Assembly: GCA_902729315.2 (NCBI GenBank)
Contig: LR746267.1
Coordinates: 8,870,924 to 8,934,923 of the forward strand
DNA: 64,000 bases
Reading direction: 5' to 3'
Source of the DNA: Spirodela intermedia
Lineage: Eukaryota > Streptophyta > Magnoliopsida > Alismatales > Araceae
The position numbers and the translations under genes were made by a program. Numbering within the stretch: position 1 is the first letter of the stretch; each line of letters begins with the position of its first letter. The notes beneath the pieces were generated by a model, which searched no databases, had not been told where the DNA came from, and saw nothing but the letters and a program-made list of their open reading frames with translations. Shown here piece after piece: positions 23,356 to 36,293 of the stretch.

Positions 23356-24134
23356 GCAACTCCACTAAAGTAAAGCTTGAAAAACATAACTTAATTAATT
23401 TTAAGAAAAGGGTCAAAATTATATTAAAAATTACTGGAATCATCGGCTTGGCGGTCTCAGAAAATATGGAAAATATAAGAAAAAAGGGCAGCGGTAAAGT
23501 GGGGAATTGTGATGGACTGCTGACAAAAAAAATGTATCCAGTATCCTCATATTATTGAAGTTCTTACATCCATACCCACTCGACCTTGAGAATTTGGATC
23601 AGTGACATGATATGCACTGATGACTACCAATAACTAGGGCAAATTCAATGCTCTCTCTCAAGATGGGCTTATTTGTAATTTAGCATTATAACGCAGATGT
23701 TTAGTTTCCATATGATCCACTTGATTTAGTCTTTTTGGGTAGCTAAATAGGGGAGAATTAGAAGTCTTTCCATTTTTTAGGTGTTAATTTTTTCATTAAC
23801 TTCGATAAAATATACTACGAAAATTATATTTTTTTATTGTCCTAGGTTTATTACGAGCGCGCAAACTTACCATACAAGTTAGCATTATGCAATTTCGAGG
23901 TTGATATAAAGAAGATCACATTATTGGGTTTTTATGAAAAAAATGTTGAAATTTATGGCCTCACATGTGGAGGGAAAATATAAGGAAATTTTGGTATATC
24001 TACAATTTTCCATTTTGCAAGGCATTTCAGGGCTTTGGAGATTTGATTTTGGCCTCTTGGCAGAGCTGCTCCCACGCACCCGCGAACGTTCTTCTCCGCT
24101 CGTCCAAGCTTTCCGGCGGGCACAGACCGCCGCC
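23356..24134. other. Divergent intergenic region between RPS28 and the Rieske oxygenase
   Basis: AT-rich to about 24040, then GC-rich leader sequence of the downstream gene. No gene is seen. Confidence 0.5.
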
Positions 24135-27100
24135 ATGGAAGCTCTCCGCGTCTCCCCGCTCCTCCCCAGAGTTCCCACCTTCACCAGGTCTTCGCGCCTA
24201 TTCCTGCTGCACCAGTCCAGGCCCCCTCTCCTCTCCCATCACGGGAGAACCAGCGGCAAATCCAAGCTCAATTGCACTGTCCCCACCGTCTCCCCCAGGC
24301 CCCCCGATCAATCCTCATTCCTCGATGTTGAAACCCGGTCTGTGGCCCTGGAGGAGGACGAAGGCTTAGGGGAGGAATTCGACTGGTACGCCCAGTGGTA
24401 CCCCCTGGCGCCGGTCTGCGACCTCGACAAGCGGGTGCCGCACGCGAAGACCGTGCTAGGGCTGGACGTGGTTGTGTGGTGGGACCGATTGGAGGAGAAA
24501 TGGCAGGTGTTCAGGGACCTCTGCCCCCACCGCCTGGCGCCGCTCTCCGAGGGGCGAATCGACCAGTGGGGCCGGCTGCAGTGCGTTTACCATGGATGGT
24601 GCTTCGACGGCAATGGGAGCTGCAAGTACATCCCTCAGGCACCAGCCGACGGCCCTCCGGTATTCTCTCGAGTACTTTTACTTGGATACCTCCTACCGTA
24701 GTATCTCTCCTTTATTTGTTCGTCCCATGTCCCCTGTTTGTTCATCTGTTAGTACGAAAACATCGGATGTATTATATTATTTCACCTGCAGCTGAACGCC
24801 TGGATCGATTCGAATTTCTCCATGGAAATGGTTTCATGTCGTCTAACTGTTTTCAATAACATTCAGCTGCACACTTTCAAGAAGGCCTGTGCCACCCCTT
24901 ATCCGAGTTGTGAGCAGAATAAGATTCTGTGGTTCTGGCCGAACAGTGATCCGCAATTCAAGGATATTTTGACGCAGAAAAGGCCTCCTTACGTCCCAGA
25001 GTTGGATGATCCATCATATTCCTGTACAATGGGGATGAGAGATTTGCCATACGGGTATGCCTTTTAATCGTCTGCTTTATTCCATCTGTCGACGGGAAAT
25101 CAGCGTTAGCTTGACTTGGAAATGCTACCCACTCTTGGTTTCCTCTAAGAATCGAGTCTTTTCCGAACCTTTGGGAGAAACGTTCATCATTCGATAATTT
25201 TAAACTTCTTCTAGTTATATTTCTGCGCCATAATTGACTTTTGTTTAATATGGACTCAAAGCTCAACTTTGAGGAAAAAGATAGATCGACTACAGCTCAT
25301 TAGAAGTATCCATTCTTTGATTTAGTTCATATATTCTTTGATCGGAGCAATGGAGGATACACGTTACACCACAGTTTTGAATCAGTGAGTGATTATCTTA
25401 TAGGTTCGAAATCCAATTCGCTTATAATCACCATGAGGTATAACCCAGAGCAGCGAGTTCTAACAAGTTGTTAAGAATGCATTTTTTTTTTTTCTTATGA
25501 AGACCACAGCATCCGTTCTCTTTACCATCATTATTAGTAAAGACTTGGGGTTATTCTCACTAGCGAAGACTCCTGTGGCAAAACTGTTGAGAGATACTTA
25601 TATGGGATCATAGAATGGAAGGGATAAAATCCTCAGAAAGATGAAAATAAGAAGGCATTTATTTGAAATTGTGTACAATAGAGGCCAGATAATCTTTAGT
25701 GACACTGTCATATGTTCTTTGTTCAAACTATTTAACCGAGTTTGCAGGGGATGATATCATTTTTCAGGCTCTATGTTAACCGCTGGTTTTTTTTGACATT
25801 TACTAGTTTTGTTGGAGAAGTGCAGAAAATTCTTGAATTATGTTCTCTGTTCAAGGTTCTCAGAAATTTGAAGTGTTCCTGTATTTTATCTTTATTGTAT
25901 CTCTTGTAATATAGGACGGGGGGAACGAAATTTGCCAAACAAGGTTTCAGCCATTGAACTATGATTTTGGTTTTACATTCAATCAAGATGAGGGAAACTC
26001 TGTCTTAGTTTGCAGGCCGGTGTAGGTGAGTTATATCTTCCTGAATTATCAAAGAAAACCGGCATAGGATAAAGAGGGAAGTCAAAAAATTTGACATCAA
26101 CTATGTTTTTTATACTTAGATTCAATGAATATGAGTGAAAAAAAAATTTCTTTCAAATTGAAAGCTGGGTGGAACGATATGTATTCTTCATCAAAATATC
26201 ACAGATTCTCATTAGAATACCAGAAAAATGTTTCCTGGTTTAAATCGAACACTTGTAGGTACTATCCATATTCTTCCATAAAGTATCATAAAATTATCTA
26301 TGTTGTAGTTTTTTAATTCTTCCTTCTGTAGCTTTTTTGTTAATACTTTATTATTTTATTGTTTAAATTTTTTTATGCTTTGCTGCATCCGTTTTATTTT
26401 TTGTGCTCCTGTACACGTTTTAGATGATATCTGGCACTGCCTCAAGGTAAGCTAAGGAGAATCATTGAATTGGTGCAGAAGGAATATTCATCTTAGCATA
26501 GATGCGAAAATATTCTTACAAATGACAAGGACAAAACACTACCAAATTAGTGATTACTTGGAACAGGCTCTTGTTGATTATGTTGGCTGGGAATCTTAAA
26601 AGATTATACATGGCTCCCCATTGTGGGTATTGAACGAGAGAATTGTACCTCACTATGGTTTTTTCATATACCTAGACGTGCCATTGTGCTGAAATCTTGT
26701 TACAGAACCATCCGTTCGTGGAAGTTAGTATTGATTAACTGTACTTTCTTTCAAGTATCAACATACAATGCCAAACCACCAAATCTCTTTTAGAGGTTAT
26801 AATACTCAATGTTCTTTTTTTGATGTCCCAGTTATGAAGTTTTGGTAGAAAATCTCATGGATCCTGCTCATGTTCCTTATGCACACTACAGAATAATGAG
26901 GATACCAAAAGCGTCAAAGAACCTTACGAGGTATGCAATTTTCATGTTAAATCCTCTGAGTTCTCATGATTTAAATCTGTACTGTTATGCTGTATTGTTC
27001 CTCTTCTTCCTTAGAGACAAACCAAGATGATGACTCACGCAATATGAGTTATTTTCAATACCCGTATTTCTTCTCGATGCCCGACAAATCTTGTCGTTTT

Positions 27101-29330
27101 CCTATTTTGTACACTAAACTGATTGATTTTTTTCATCATCAGAGATCGAGAAGGGGGTGTTCCTCTGGATATAAAAGTAGTGAAACATAACCTTTCTGGA
27201 TTCACAGCAAGCCAAGAGGGACGTTACAGCGATTTTGTAGCACCAGTTCTGTTTCGTTTTCTTCCTGACTTGAGTTCAATTGGTAACCTTGAGATGCTTA
27301 AAGTAACTGAAGAGGTTTGAATTGTTTTTTTTTCAACTGTAAATTCCCTTTTTGGGACAATTTTCGGGATGTTGACATTCTTATTTCTGCGTTTTCAACT
27401 TAGGAACGATCTGCTAGTTTGCAGCCAAAGAAACGGAGATTTCTTCTGGTATTTATTTGTATACCAGTTAGTTTGGGCAGAAGTCGGCTGATTTGGGTGT
27501 TCCCTAGAAATTTTGCTGTCTGGATTGACAGGATTATACCTCGATGGGTTTTCCACATTGGCCAAAATCTCATTATAGACTCAGATCTGAATCTCCTTCA
27601 CTTGGAGGTAATCCTCGTTGATATTGATTGAAAACTTGTAGAAATCCCGTTTCAGCATTCGTGATCATTATTTAAACAACAGATTACTGGATTTTTTATG
27701 GTATCCATTGATTAGCTTCTTCTTTTTTCTATGATAGTGATGTCAGTGACTTCAATCGATCACGTAGATGATATATCATGTGCACTTCAGCTGTGTGTTG
27801 CACCTTATTATCTGGTCAAAGAAAATAACGTTCTTAAATGGCAGAGTGGTGGAGGTTAACTACTGCAAATTCTATTACTTCAGCGATATAAAATGAATTG
27901 TATATTTGCGTTTTACTGTACAAATATGTATCTTTGTCTTTGACATGGTCCTCAGAATATGATTATTTTCTTTTCATGGACTGGGGGTGTTTCTGGTCAC
28001 AAAGTGTGGGAACCAAAGATTGATCTGCTCCTCCTTTCTAACTATCATACTAACATATCAGTGGTCTAATTATATTTCCCCTTTAATTAATTTCTATGTT
28101 CTCTGTGACCAAAAATCTAACAAATAGAATCTACCACTTCACTGGATCTGCTACTAGATCTTGTCTAACATCCTTGAGTAAGTAATACACGAAGTTATTT
28201 CAACATGTTATAAAAACTTGATTTATTCTCTCACTAGGCGCCAAGCAAAGCCGAATAGGAAAGGGGGACGAGCTGATTGATGAGTGCCTTTTCTTTAGTC
28301 ATCAATAGGAAGAGGGTCTCATGTGGAGCTAAGATGGCTGTCGCGTCTTTTTAGGAAAATTAGCATTGATCGAGAAAAAAGTTCGTCTCTTCCATTGTTT
28401 CACTCTTTTCCGAATGCAGATGCGTTATTTAGTCAGATCACGCTATCCAATTGTTCTGGATTTTTTCTCAATAAATGTTGAAGTTTTTTCATTTTTCTTT
28501 CATAGGTACTGTGATTAATCAATGATATGGGGATGAAAAATGATTGACTCTTGTTTTTTTTCTTTCTGACGAATATCTTAGGAACGTAAGATTGCAGAAT
28601 CCGGCATTTCTAATTGGCAGAGGGCCTGCTTTGTACCAACAAAGTCAGATGCACTTGTCGTCGCCTTCAGGAAATGGTTGAAGAAGTATTCGAACAATCA
28701 AGTCAATTGGGGACCGAAGTCCAACTTGCAGCTTCCACCAACCCCACCAAGAGAACAGCTTATGGACAGGTAAAAGTCCTTACGCCTATGAAATCTATGC
28801 ACACTTCCATTATTAAGGCTCTGTAATGAATCTGCAACCTCAATAGGGCACAGCCTGGTGAAGTAGTATGAACATAGCTAACAGAGCGTTGGCCATCATG
28901 GTTTTTTCATTTCTTAAGCATCGGTTCTGAGTCTCATGGCAGAATTTGATGACCTTGTTTGCTTAGAGCATTCCCAAAGTCGTACCTTTCCTCTCTGGGT
29001 GTCCCTCTGAATGATCTCGTCTGCCCTAAAATTTGACATTTTACAACCAATCCCCTCTGGCCTTCTCTCAGGTACTGGTCACATACTGTGCAATGCAGCA
29101 GCTGCCGTGGGGCGCTCAAGGGCCTGAGAATCCTTGAGGCTTCTCTGCAGATCGCCTCGGTGGCTCTGATCGCAGGGCTCGCCGTCATGAAGCAGAGCTT
29201 CCTGTCGGCAGCGACAGCTCGTAGCGGGCTTTTCTGCGTGGCAGTCCTCTGCTTCGTTGCATCCAGGTGGCTGTCGCACTTCATCCACAAGAACTTCTAT
29301 TACCACGACTACAGCCACGCTCTGAGATGA
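24135..29330 (+). CDS. PTC52: Chloroplast Rieske oxygenase, PTC52 type (PAO/ACD1-like)
   Basis: 544 residues in seven exons: 24135-24659, 24867-25054, 26832-26930, 27143-27314, 27404-27607, 28582-28769, 29072-29330. All junctions keep phase and use GT/AG. The order is a transit peptide (about 1-60), then a Rieske [2Fe-2S] domain with C130-x-H132 and C150-x2-H153. A mononuclear iron site follows in [12 protein letters not shown] (D248, H251, H256). The C-terminus has a CSSC redox motif (467-470) and two hydrophobic segments. The family oxidises tetrapyrroles in plastid envelope or thylakoid. PTC52 is proposed to act on protochlorophyllide at the envelope, while PAO opens pheophorbide a. The C-terminal block [17 protein letters not shown] fits PTC52 better than PAO as I remember them. 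The ATG at 24135 has a good context (GCCGCCATGG). Confidence 0.85.
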
Positions 29331-29985
29331 CCTACCGGATTCGAGGTTCTGGTTCCCTATGCCCGATCATGCCCACTTTGATTTCTTTCTTACAAAGTCA
29401 TAATGTGGGCCAGATTACTTACATTTCCAGGCATGTAACCTATTGACTTTCGTTTTTCCTTTTTGTCAACCGGGTTCTTTTAAAATTACATTTCCAGGCC
29501 TGTAACCTATTGACTTTCGTCTTTCCTTTTTGTCAACCAGGGTTCTTTTCGAAACTGCCGTCGCTCTGCTGCTATATAAATAGCCAGTCATCACATGCTT
29601 TATGATGCATGTATATACATTTAATCGTCAGAAGCTGGTCTGTGCTGCTGAATCAATGTGAAGCCCGAGAAGCGGAGGGTTCCTTCTCTCTGGTGATTGT
29701 TCTCTTCTTTTTCTTTTTTTTTTTTTGTTATTTTTGAAACTGAAGTTTTTACATGATGAATCGATGACATGAAATCTTACCATGTTCATATATGATCTAA
29801 AAACTGTGTAAAAATACTGTGATTTATTTATCTGTATTCTCGCTCCAAACCCATGAGATTTGTGTGTACAGCGGTAATTATTTGCAGCAAAATAGCAGCT
29901 CTCCTTATTTTTTCTCATCGAATGATTGAAATTCGGGAGATGACGAATGAGTGGCGGCCCCGACGCCGTCTGACCCCGGGGAGGG
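29331..29985. other. 3' region between PTC52-like gene and subtilase
   Basis: Contains the 67-base tandem repeat and T-rich stretches suitable for the 3' end of the plus-strand gene. No gene is seen. Confidence 0.6.
29418..29553. repeat. 67-base tandem repeat, 2 copies
   Basis: TTACATTTCCAGGC.TGTAACC begins at 29419 and again at 29486. Copies are nearly identical (TTTCGTTTTTCC/TTTCGTCTTTCC; CAACCGGG/CAACCAGGG). It probably lies in the 3' UTR of the upstream gene. Confidence 0.95.
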
Positions 29986-32202
29986 CTATGCGACGGTGAC
30001 CACTAGAGGCGTCCTCACTGTGTGAATGCTGGTGGCGGCGGACCAGATGAGATTTCCTTCGTAGACTTGGTTCCCGCCAGCGCCGCCGCCGTAGAAGAAG
30101 GTCACCGTGAACGACTGATACTCGCCCTTCTCTCTAAAGTTGAGCTCGGAGGGGTTGACCTCCACGACAACGTCCGCCGGCATTCCGACTACCTGACCCC
30201 TGTAGAATGAAGCCTCCGGACCCTCGTTCCTCACCGTCCTCGTCACCGTCGTCCTTCCCCCCCGCAGCGTCACGGCTATGGAAGGGTAGTTCAGCTGCTC
30301 GGGGAGGAGGCTGCCGAGGCTCTCGCAGTCGACCCCCCGCCGTGCGACGGCTTCCACCTGCATCTGGGTGTAACCCAGGCCGCACAGGTAGCGGAGGTAG
30401 TCCTCCGGAACGATATCGTAGACGAGACCGGGGTCATTCACCATGTGCGGTTTTACGTGGCCGGCGCCGAGGGTGAACGCACTGGCGGCGCCGCCGGTCT
30501 CATCCCTGATCGGGTTCATCTCGTTGTCGAGGTAGTCGCTGGAGGTCATGATGGCGGACCGGATGACGGCCGGCGACCACTCCGTATGGTTCTTCCTCAT
30601 CATCGCGGCGATGGAGGTGAGGATGGCGGCGGACGCCGACGTGCCAGAGGAGAACGCGAATCCCGTGTTCGACGATAAGGCGGGGCCGAGAATGTTGACG
30701 CCCGATACGATGATGTCCGGCTTCAGTATGCCGCCGTTGGCGGAGCTCGGTCCCCTGCCGGAGAAAGAGGCCACCGTGGGAGTGGGAGCGGCTTGGTATG
30801 TGGTTCCCATCGGCAGCAGTTCGACGGTGGCGCTGCCGCGTGCCGACTCGAAGTACGAGACGAGTTGCTGCCCGTCGCGATAGGTTATGGCCACCGTGGG
30901 GAGCGCGGTGTCGGCGAGCACGATGGTGGAGCCATTGAGGTGGTCGTTCATCAGTATCATGGCGGCACCGCCGGCCTCCATGACGTGCCAGGCTTGGCGC
31001 GCCGGTGAGATGGCCGCCGGCTGGCTCCTGCAGAGCACCGCCGTGCCGACGACGCCCTTCAACGGGGAGGAGCACGAGGACGGGTGAGCAAGACGCAGGC
31101 TACCCGTGGGTATCATTGTGGCGTTGTGGAGGGACTCTCCTTCATACTTCTCTCCGTCGCCGAGATGCAGGATCACCCTCAGGGCCCTGTCCATGGTGCC
31201 GGCTCCCACCGTGAGGACCCATGGCGCGTCGTTCCGCACGCTGCCGCGGTGGGGGCCGCGATTGCCGGCGGCGCAGCTGACGAAGATCCCGCTCTCGACG
31301 GCCGACAGAGTGGCTATGGCGATGTCGTTCCGGTGGAACTCCCCCGTGGGAAGCGTCATGGCGAGACAGATCACGTCGACGCGGTCCCTGATCGCTTCGT
31401 CGATGGCGGCCACCAGGCCGGACGCCATGCTAGCGCGGTAGATCGACAGATGCCCACCGGGGGCCGCACCGGCTGCTATGCCGTCGGCAAGGCCGTTGAA
31501 GCTGACGTTAACGATGTTGCTGCCCCCCGCTACGCCCGCCACGAAGGTGCCGTGCCCAGTGACGTCAAGAGCTTCCGCCTGGGGGCCTTCGGAGTCGAAG
31601 TTCCTCACGCCTATGAGCTTCTTGTTGCACTTTCTCGGGGCGTTGAGGTCACACCGTCCCTTCCACCTCTCCGGCGGGTCGGGGAACAAGTTGTCGCCGA
31701 AGGAGACATGGTCGGGGTTGATGCCGCTGTCGATGACGCCGACGATCATCCCCATGCCATACCCTGTGGTTTCCCACATGCCCCCCCTACTGGTAAGCGT
31801 CAAGAATGCATTACTCCAGGTTGTCTCTGCGGCGAGGGGCTCGTCGGGGTAGGCGAAGAGGAATCCCTCCTTGGCCTCCATGTCCGCCACCTCCTCCGGG
31901 GTCAGCCGGGCCGCGAACCCGCTGAGGGCCCTCTCGTAGGAATACACGAGTCGCGGCGCTCCGGAGTCCGAGGGGGGAGATGGCAAGAAGGACTTGTGCC
32001 AGCTCTCCAGCTCTTCGCGGCCGGCGGAGAGCATGTGCTCCGGCTTCCGCACGTGGACGATGTAGGTCTCCAGCCGAGAGTCGGTGGAGTTGCGCGCCTC
32101 GACGCTGACGGGCATGAGCCGGTCGCCGCCCAAGGCAAGGATAGGGCAGAAGAAGAAGGGCAGGGAGACTAGGAGGAGGAAGACGATCATCTTCTCGGCC
32201 AT
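29986..32202 (-). CDS. Subtilisin-like serine protease (subtilase, S8A), secreted
   Basis: 738 residues, no intron, near the usual 740-780. Start chosen at 32202 because the signal peptide follows it (MAEKMIVFLLLVSLPFFFCP); an in-frame ATG at 32259 would add 19 non-signal residues. Order: signal peptide, I9 propeptide (TYIVHVRKPEHM to PEEVADMEAKEGF), S8 domain with D158 (VIDSGINPDH), H217 (TGHGTFVAG), oxyanion N314 (CAAGNRGP) and S522 (SSGTSASAA). A PA insert lies between N and S, and an Fn3-like C-terminal domain begins near YPSIAVTLRGGRTTVTRTV. All catalytic residues are present. The usual GTSM-A/S-x-PH-V-S-G after the serine is replaced by GTSASAAILTS, a strong deviation. A GATATAAGC box lies about 100 bases upstream. 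Likely an apoplastic protease; substrate unknown. Confidence 0.9.
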   Translation of the reverse strand: MAEKMIVFLLLVSLPFFFCPILALGGDRLMPVSVEARNSTDSRLETYIVHVRKPEHMLSAGREELESWHKSFLPSPPSDSGAPRLVYSYERALSGFAARLTPEEVADMEAKEGFLFAYPDEPLAAETTWSNAFLTLTSRGGMWETTGYGMGMIVGVIDSGINPDHVSFGDNLFPDPPERWKGRCDLNAPRKCNKKLIGVRNFDSEGPQAEALDVTGHGTFVAGVAGGSNIVNVSFNGLADGIAAGAAPGGHLSIYRASMASGLVAAIDEAIRDRVDVICLAMTLPTGEFHRNDIAIATLSAVESGIFVSCAAGNRGPHRGSVRNDAPWVLTVGAGTMDRALRVILHLGDGEKYEGESLHNATMIPTGSLRLAHPSSCSSPLKGVVGTAVLCRSQPAAISPARQAWHVMEAGGAAMILMNDHLNGSTIVLADTALPTVAITYRDGQQLVSYFESARGSATVELLPMGTTYQAAPTPTVASFSGRGPSSANGGILKPDIIVSGVNILGPALSSNTGFAFSSGTSASAAILTSIAAMMRKNHTEWSPAVIRSAIMTSSDYLDNEMNPIRDETGGAASAFTLGAGHVKPHMVNDPGLVYDIVPEDYLRYLCGLGYTQMQVEAVARRGVDCESLGSLLPEQLNYPSIAVTLRGGRTTVTRTVRNEGPEASFYRGQVVGMPADVVVEVNPSELNFREKGEYQSFTVTFFYGGGAGGNQVYEGNLIWSAATSIHTVRTPLVVTVA

Positions 32203-35200
32203 GAGAGACCGGTGGAGAGTACCGTCTACCTCTAAGGGACCGTCTACTTGGAGCTCCACTTCGCCTCCTGCTTCTTCATGGTGTGGCGAGATATCACGCT
32301 TATATCAGGATGGACGTGCCGAATTGCTTTCCTTGCACGTAGATGCTCTCAATGTTGTCCGCGCAACGCAATAATCTTCCTCACTCGATGTAATTCATTT
32401 ATAACGCCTAATTCAATTATTACGACATAAAAAAAAAAATCTTCTGTTTAAATCTAAGCAGAAAAGCTTACTAATCAGCATCTTCTTTTATAATTATTAT
32501 CGTTTGCATAAGTAATAAGAATCGATCCAATTATCACCAGTTCCTCTCAATTTCGTATCACCTCTGCAGGAGTTTAGTCTAATTTGACAGAGATTTAGGT
32601 CTGAAAATGACTAGCATACGCACTCCCAGGCCCATCTGGTATACACCCTGCACACTTCACTTTCCCGATAGAACACGCTCTCCTAAGCCACATGCATTAA
32701 GATTTTTGTCATTTCATACATTTCAACATGCTTTAAAAGCCATGTGTGTCAATATAGTATTTACTTATTTATTTAACTAATATCCTAAAAATGAACAATA
32801 TAAATAGGTTGTGTACACTTAGAGATCAAGTAATCCATAAATGAGCCATTTCACGTACAAATTTAAAGAGATCAAAACAATAAAAAAGTTATGGGAAAAG
32901 CCTCATGTGAAAATAATTATATAATCCAAATGATGCACTACAATGATCACAACTAGAGTGAAGGAATAGTTCTAAATTTATTCTCATAATGCAGCCCATT
33001 ATTCTCAACACATATTATTATTAGCATAATTATATATATATATATATATATATATTTTTCCAGTGTCGTTTAATCATCATAAATGCAGGTGGCTATACTA
33101 TTAGAACATGTTTCACATAATATTGCACTGAAAAATGATGCTTATAGGAAAAAAATGCCTCAGTATTTGATGATAAATCATCTCTAAATAATTTTCATTG
33201 AATTATTAATGTGAAAGCGATTTGATGACATATTGAGCGTAATATTGAATTGTCTTTATAAGTACAACCAGAGATCACCACAAGGAGATTTTAGTTATTT
33301 TTCTCTAAAGTGACGAGATATCGTTTTTCCTATTGCGGTACATATGTGAAGGACATCTGAAAAGGATAACTGTGGACTGTCATATCATGTTTGAATTCTT
33401 TTGCCTCTAAAATGGAAATTCATTAACAATAATTAGAGCTGATTCATCTATTTAAACACAATATTTATGTATTTGTCCAAATGTGAGATTTCAACAGATA
33501 AGACTTAATGCATAATGAGTACATTCATCTTTTGCCTCCCGCTCATTGCATTTTGGTAAAATCGATTTTGAATCGTTCCTTATTTTGAAGCTCGTTAGTC
33601 ATAATGGAAACTTTTCCAGTAGTCCATTGAACTGAAACCTAGGTTATTTGAATTTTGTAATAAGCTGTGAGATGCTCATCAAAGTATTTGTAAAAGAGAT
33701 AATAACAGTAATGATATTTAGTGTTATTGTGGAGTAGCATTGAATAAATGTTGACTAACAAGGATGTAGACATGTATTGGTGCACATAGTACATGGTATG
33801 ACAAACTTATCTAGCAAAAAATTAAATGAAATTTAGTATCAAGTTAGTTACAAGGCGTTGCTTAAACGAGAAAAATGATGTATAATGGAATTATCACGAA
33901 GAAGATGAAGGGTTGATGCCACACTACAATTTTTTGTTGAGAGTAAAACTTAGGTAACTTGCAATATCCCTTGGGCCTCCCCTAACAACTCACCATACAG
34001 CTATCCCACGTTTAATTATAATGAAGGGGATCCAATCTATACTCATCCCACTAAATACAGTCATAATAGCATATACATAGTTTACGGATGCATGAAAGAC
34101 CATTGGATTGGAGCGACGAAAATAATATCATGGTGGATCGTATGTGTGAGATGTTGATATTTAATGGTTTGAAACCTCATCCGTGACTATCTAACTGCTC
34201 TCCTTCTAATAAGGACATCCGATTGCAACATGTATTCGGACAAGTACATGGCACCTACAAAAAAAGAAAAAACTATATCATGTGATAATCAGCATGTTGA
34301 CAGCATGTTGGTCTTGAAGGCACATGTGGAGGCAAAATGTACATAAAGAAAAAGATTGATGGCGTCCGCTGATGATGGGATCACAACCAGGTGCAGTGAT
34401 GATGTTTGTGGTGACATCACACAATATACAGAGGCAGATATGTGCTGAGAACTTAGGTTAGATCTTTGCATGAAGAGCTCACAAGGCATGAAAAACATAA
34501 ATTTATGAAGAATAAACAATTTTTGCGGTTGTGGCAATGCACTTAATAATGATGCACAATGTATTTGAGAAACATGCACGGGAACATTTAACAACATGTC
34601 ACCATACAATTGACATGGCTTTTGCAAGTTATGTGCGAAAGAGGCTAATAGTGTGCGATGTCTACATAGAGGGGTGAGTACGAGTTAGGCACCATTTTTC
34701 CAGTGTACCCTCGTTTACATTACACATCATTTTTCAGCTTCCACGTGAATTGTGTGAGGATGTTTGAGATTTGATGCGGCAATGGTTTAGGCTGGTGATA
34801 TGTGAAAAAATGGGTCCTTTACCAATCATGTGACTCATTCATTGTAGGCAGCACATAGCCGTACAGGATTCTGATGGTTGAGCGGATTCCCTAGCCATTG
34901 GGAGGGGCATGGGCACATGAGTGAATGCGGTTTTTTGGCTAGAACGTTGGCTGTCATGATGTTGACCCCCAGTGGTGGTGGGCGGCGGCAAGGATGCTTC
35001 ACCTAAAACATACAGTTTACTTGATTCAAAAAAAAATCCCGATGCAGTACCTACGACTTTGCGTCTCCAGTTTGTTGACTGGTCGAGAAATTACAAAAGA
35101 ACATAAGGTCAAGGGGGAGGGGGGAGCGAGAGAGAGAGAGAGAGAGAGAGAGATGGCTAGTAATAATATCGAGGTTGCTAAATACTTCATTTATCAATGC

Positions 35201-36290
35201 TTAATTTTCGTTCTTGTTTTAGAAAGCACGTTTTTCCGCTTCCCAAGAATTAAGAACGTGTTTATCTCTGGATTAAGAATATCAAGTGACTAAATATGTT
35301 CAATGCCGAACCAAGTTTACTATCTAATAGTATGCTTCTTAAACCTCTCCCTCTCTCCTCTCCTCTCCTTGTCTCTTTCTATGAGACATTGCGAAGGAGT
35401 GGTCTTTATTTCAAAACGAAAGGCCATGGGTTAAGCTTATCTGATTTACATATCTAACCTAAAACCATGGTCTAAATTTCACGTTTAGGCATTCTTTTTA
35501 TTATTATTAGTGCATGATAACCCTTGTGACCTTCAAAGGCGTTCTCTTTGCAGGTATTTGGAAATAACAAGTAGAAAGGGCTTTATCTCACAGTAGTTGC
35601 CATTTAAAATTTCAACGAGATGACCTTACATATGACTTTTTGAGACATTGAGAACATTACTGAATTATATCTGACTAATGTGCATAGGAAGTGGAAGTCA
35701 TGTAAATTTAAGAGTGGAATGAGATTTTATTTACATTTTTTTGCTAAATTGAGAGTACTCTAACATTCATCTCCTATGAAAATACAAATATGAAGCACAT
35801 CTGAAGGGCATAATTATTGACATTAATATCATGCTTAGTTTTTTTCTCATTGAAAATTGAAATCAATTAACCACATGTTCATTTTACTCAAAATTGAGTT
35901 TTCTATTTATGAAATAAATGCATAATAACTGTGCTCAATGGAAGTTAGTAAATTTGATTTCAAATAATTTCTGACTTGAGGTTCAGTAGTCCAAATGGAA
36001 ACTTTACCTTAGTCTACCTAATTGAAGCCTTAGTTTATTTGAATGCATAATAAGTTAGAGACGCACATTATAATAGTTGTACGAAATTAACCATAAATAA
36101 TATAGTATTGGATGATGTTGTATGTGATTTAATGTGTTTCATTGACAAACTTCTCTTACTCGAGATGTAAAGTTTTTGTTTAGGAGGAAAGCAATAATTT
36201 TCCCTTTGCATCTTGGAGAGTACAAAAAAATATTAATGTCTTTTGATGAATTTTTAAAAGGACATTGACTGAGTAAAATGGACGAAGTGA
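32203..36290. other. AT-rich intergenic region
   Basis: No gene recognised. Holds TA repeats (33031-33055), a GA run (35127-35153) and diverged similarity between about 33300-33700 and 35740-36090 (shared AGTAGTCCA, AAATGGAAACTTT, TTATTTGAAT and ATAATAAG/TAATAAGC words). Short readings at 34289-34627 and 34994-35293 have no recognisable domain. Confidence 0.5.
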
Positions 36291-36293
36291 TGA

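Noticed and set aside
31084-32172. 362-codon plus-strand reading
   Set aside because: Shadow of the GC-rich subtilase gene; no recognisable domain, and the minus strand has the full S8 motifs.
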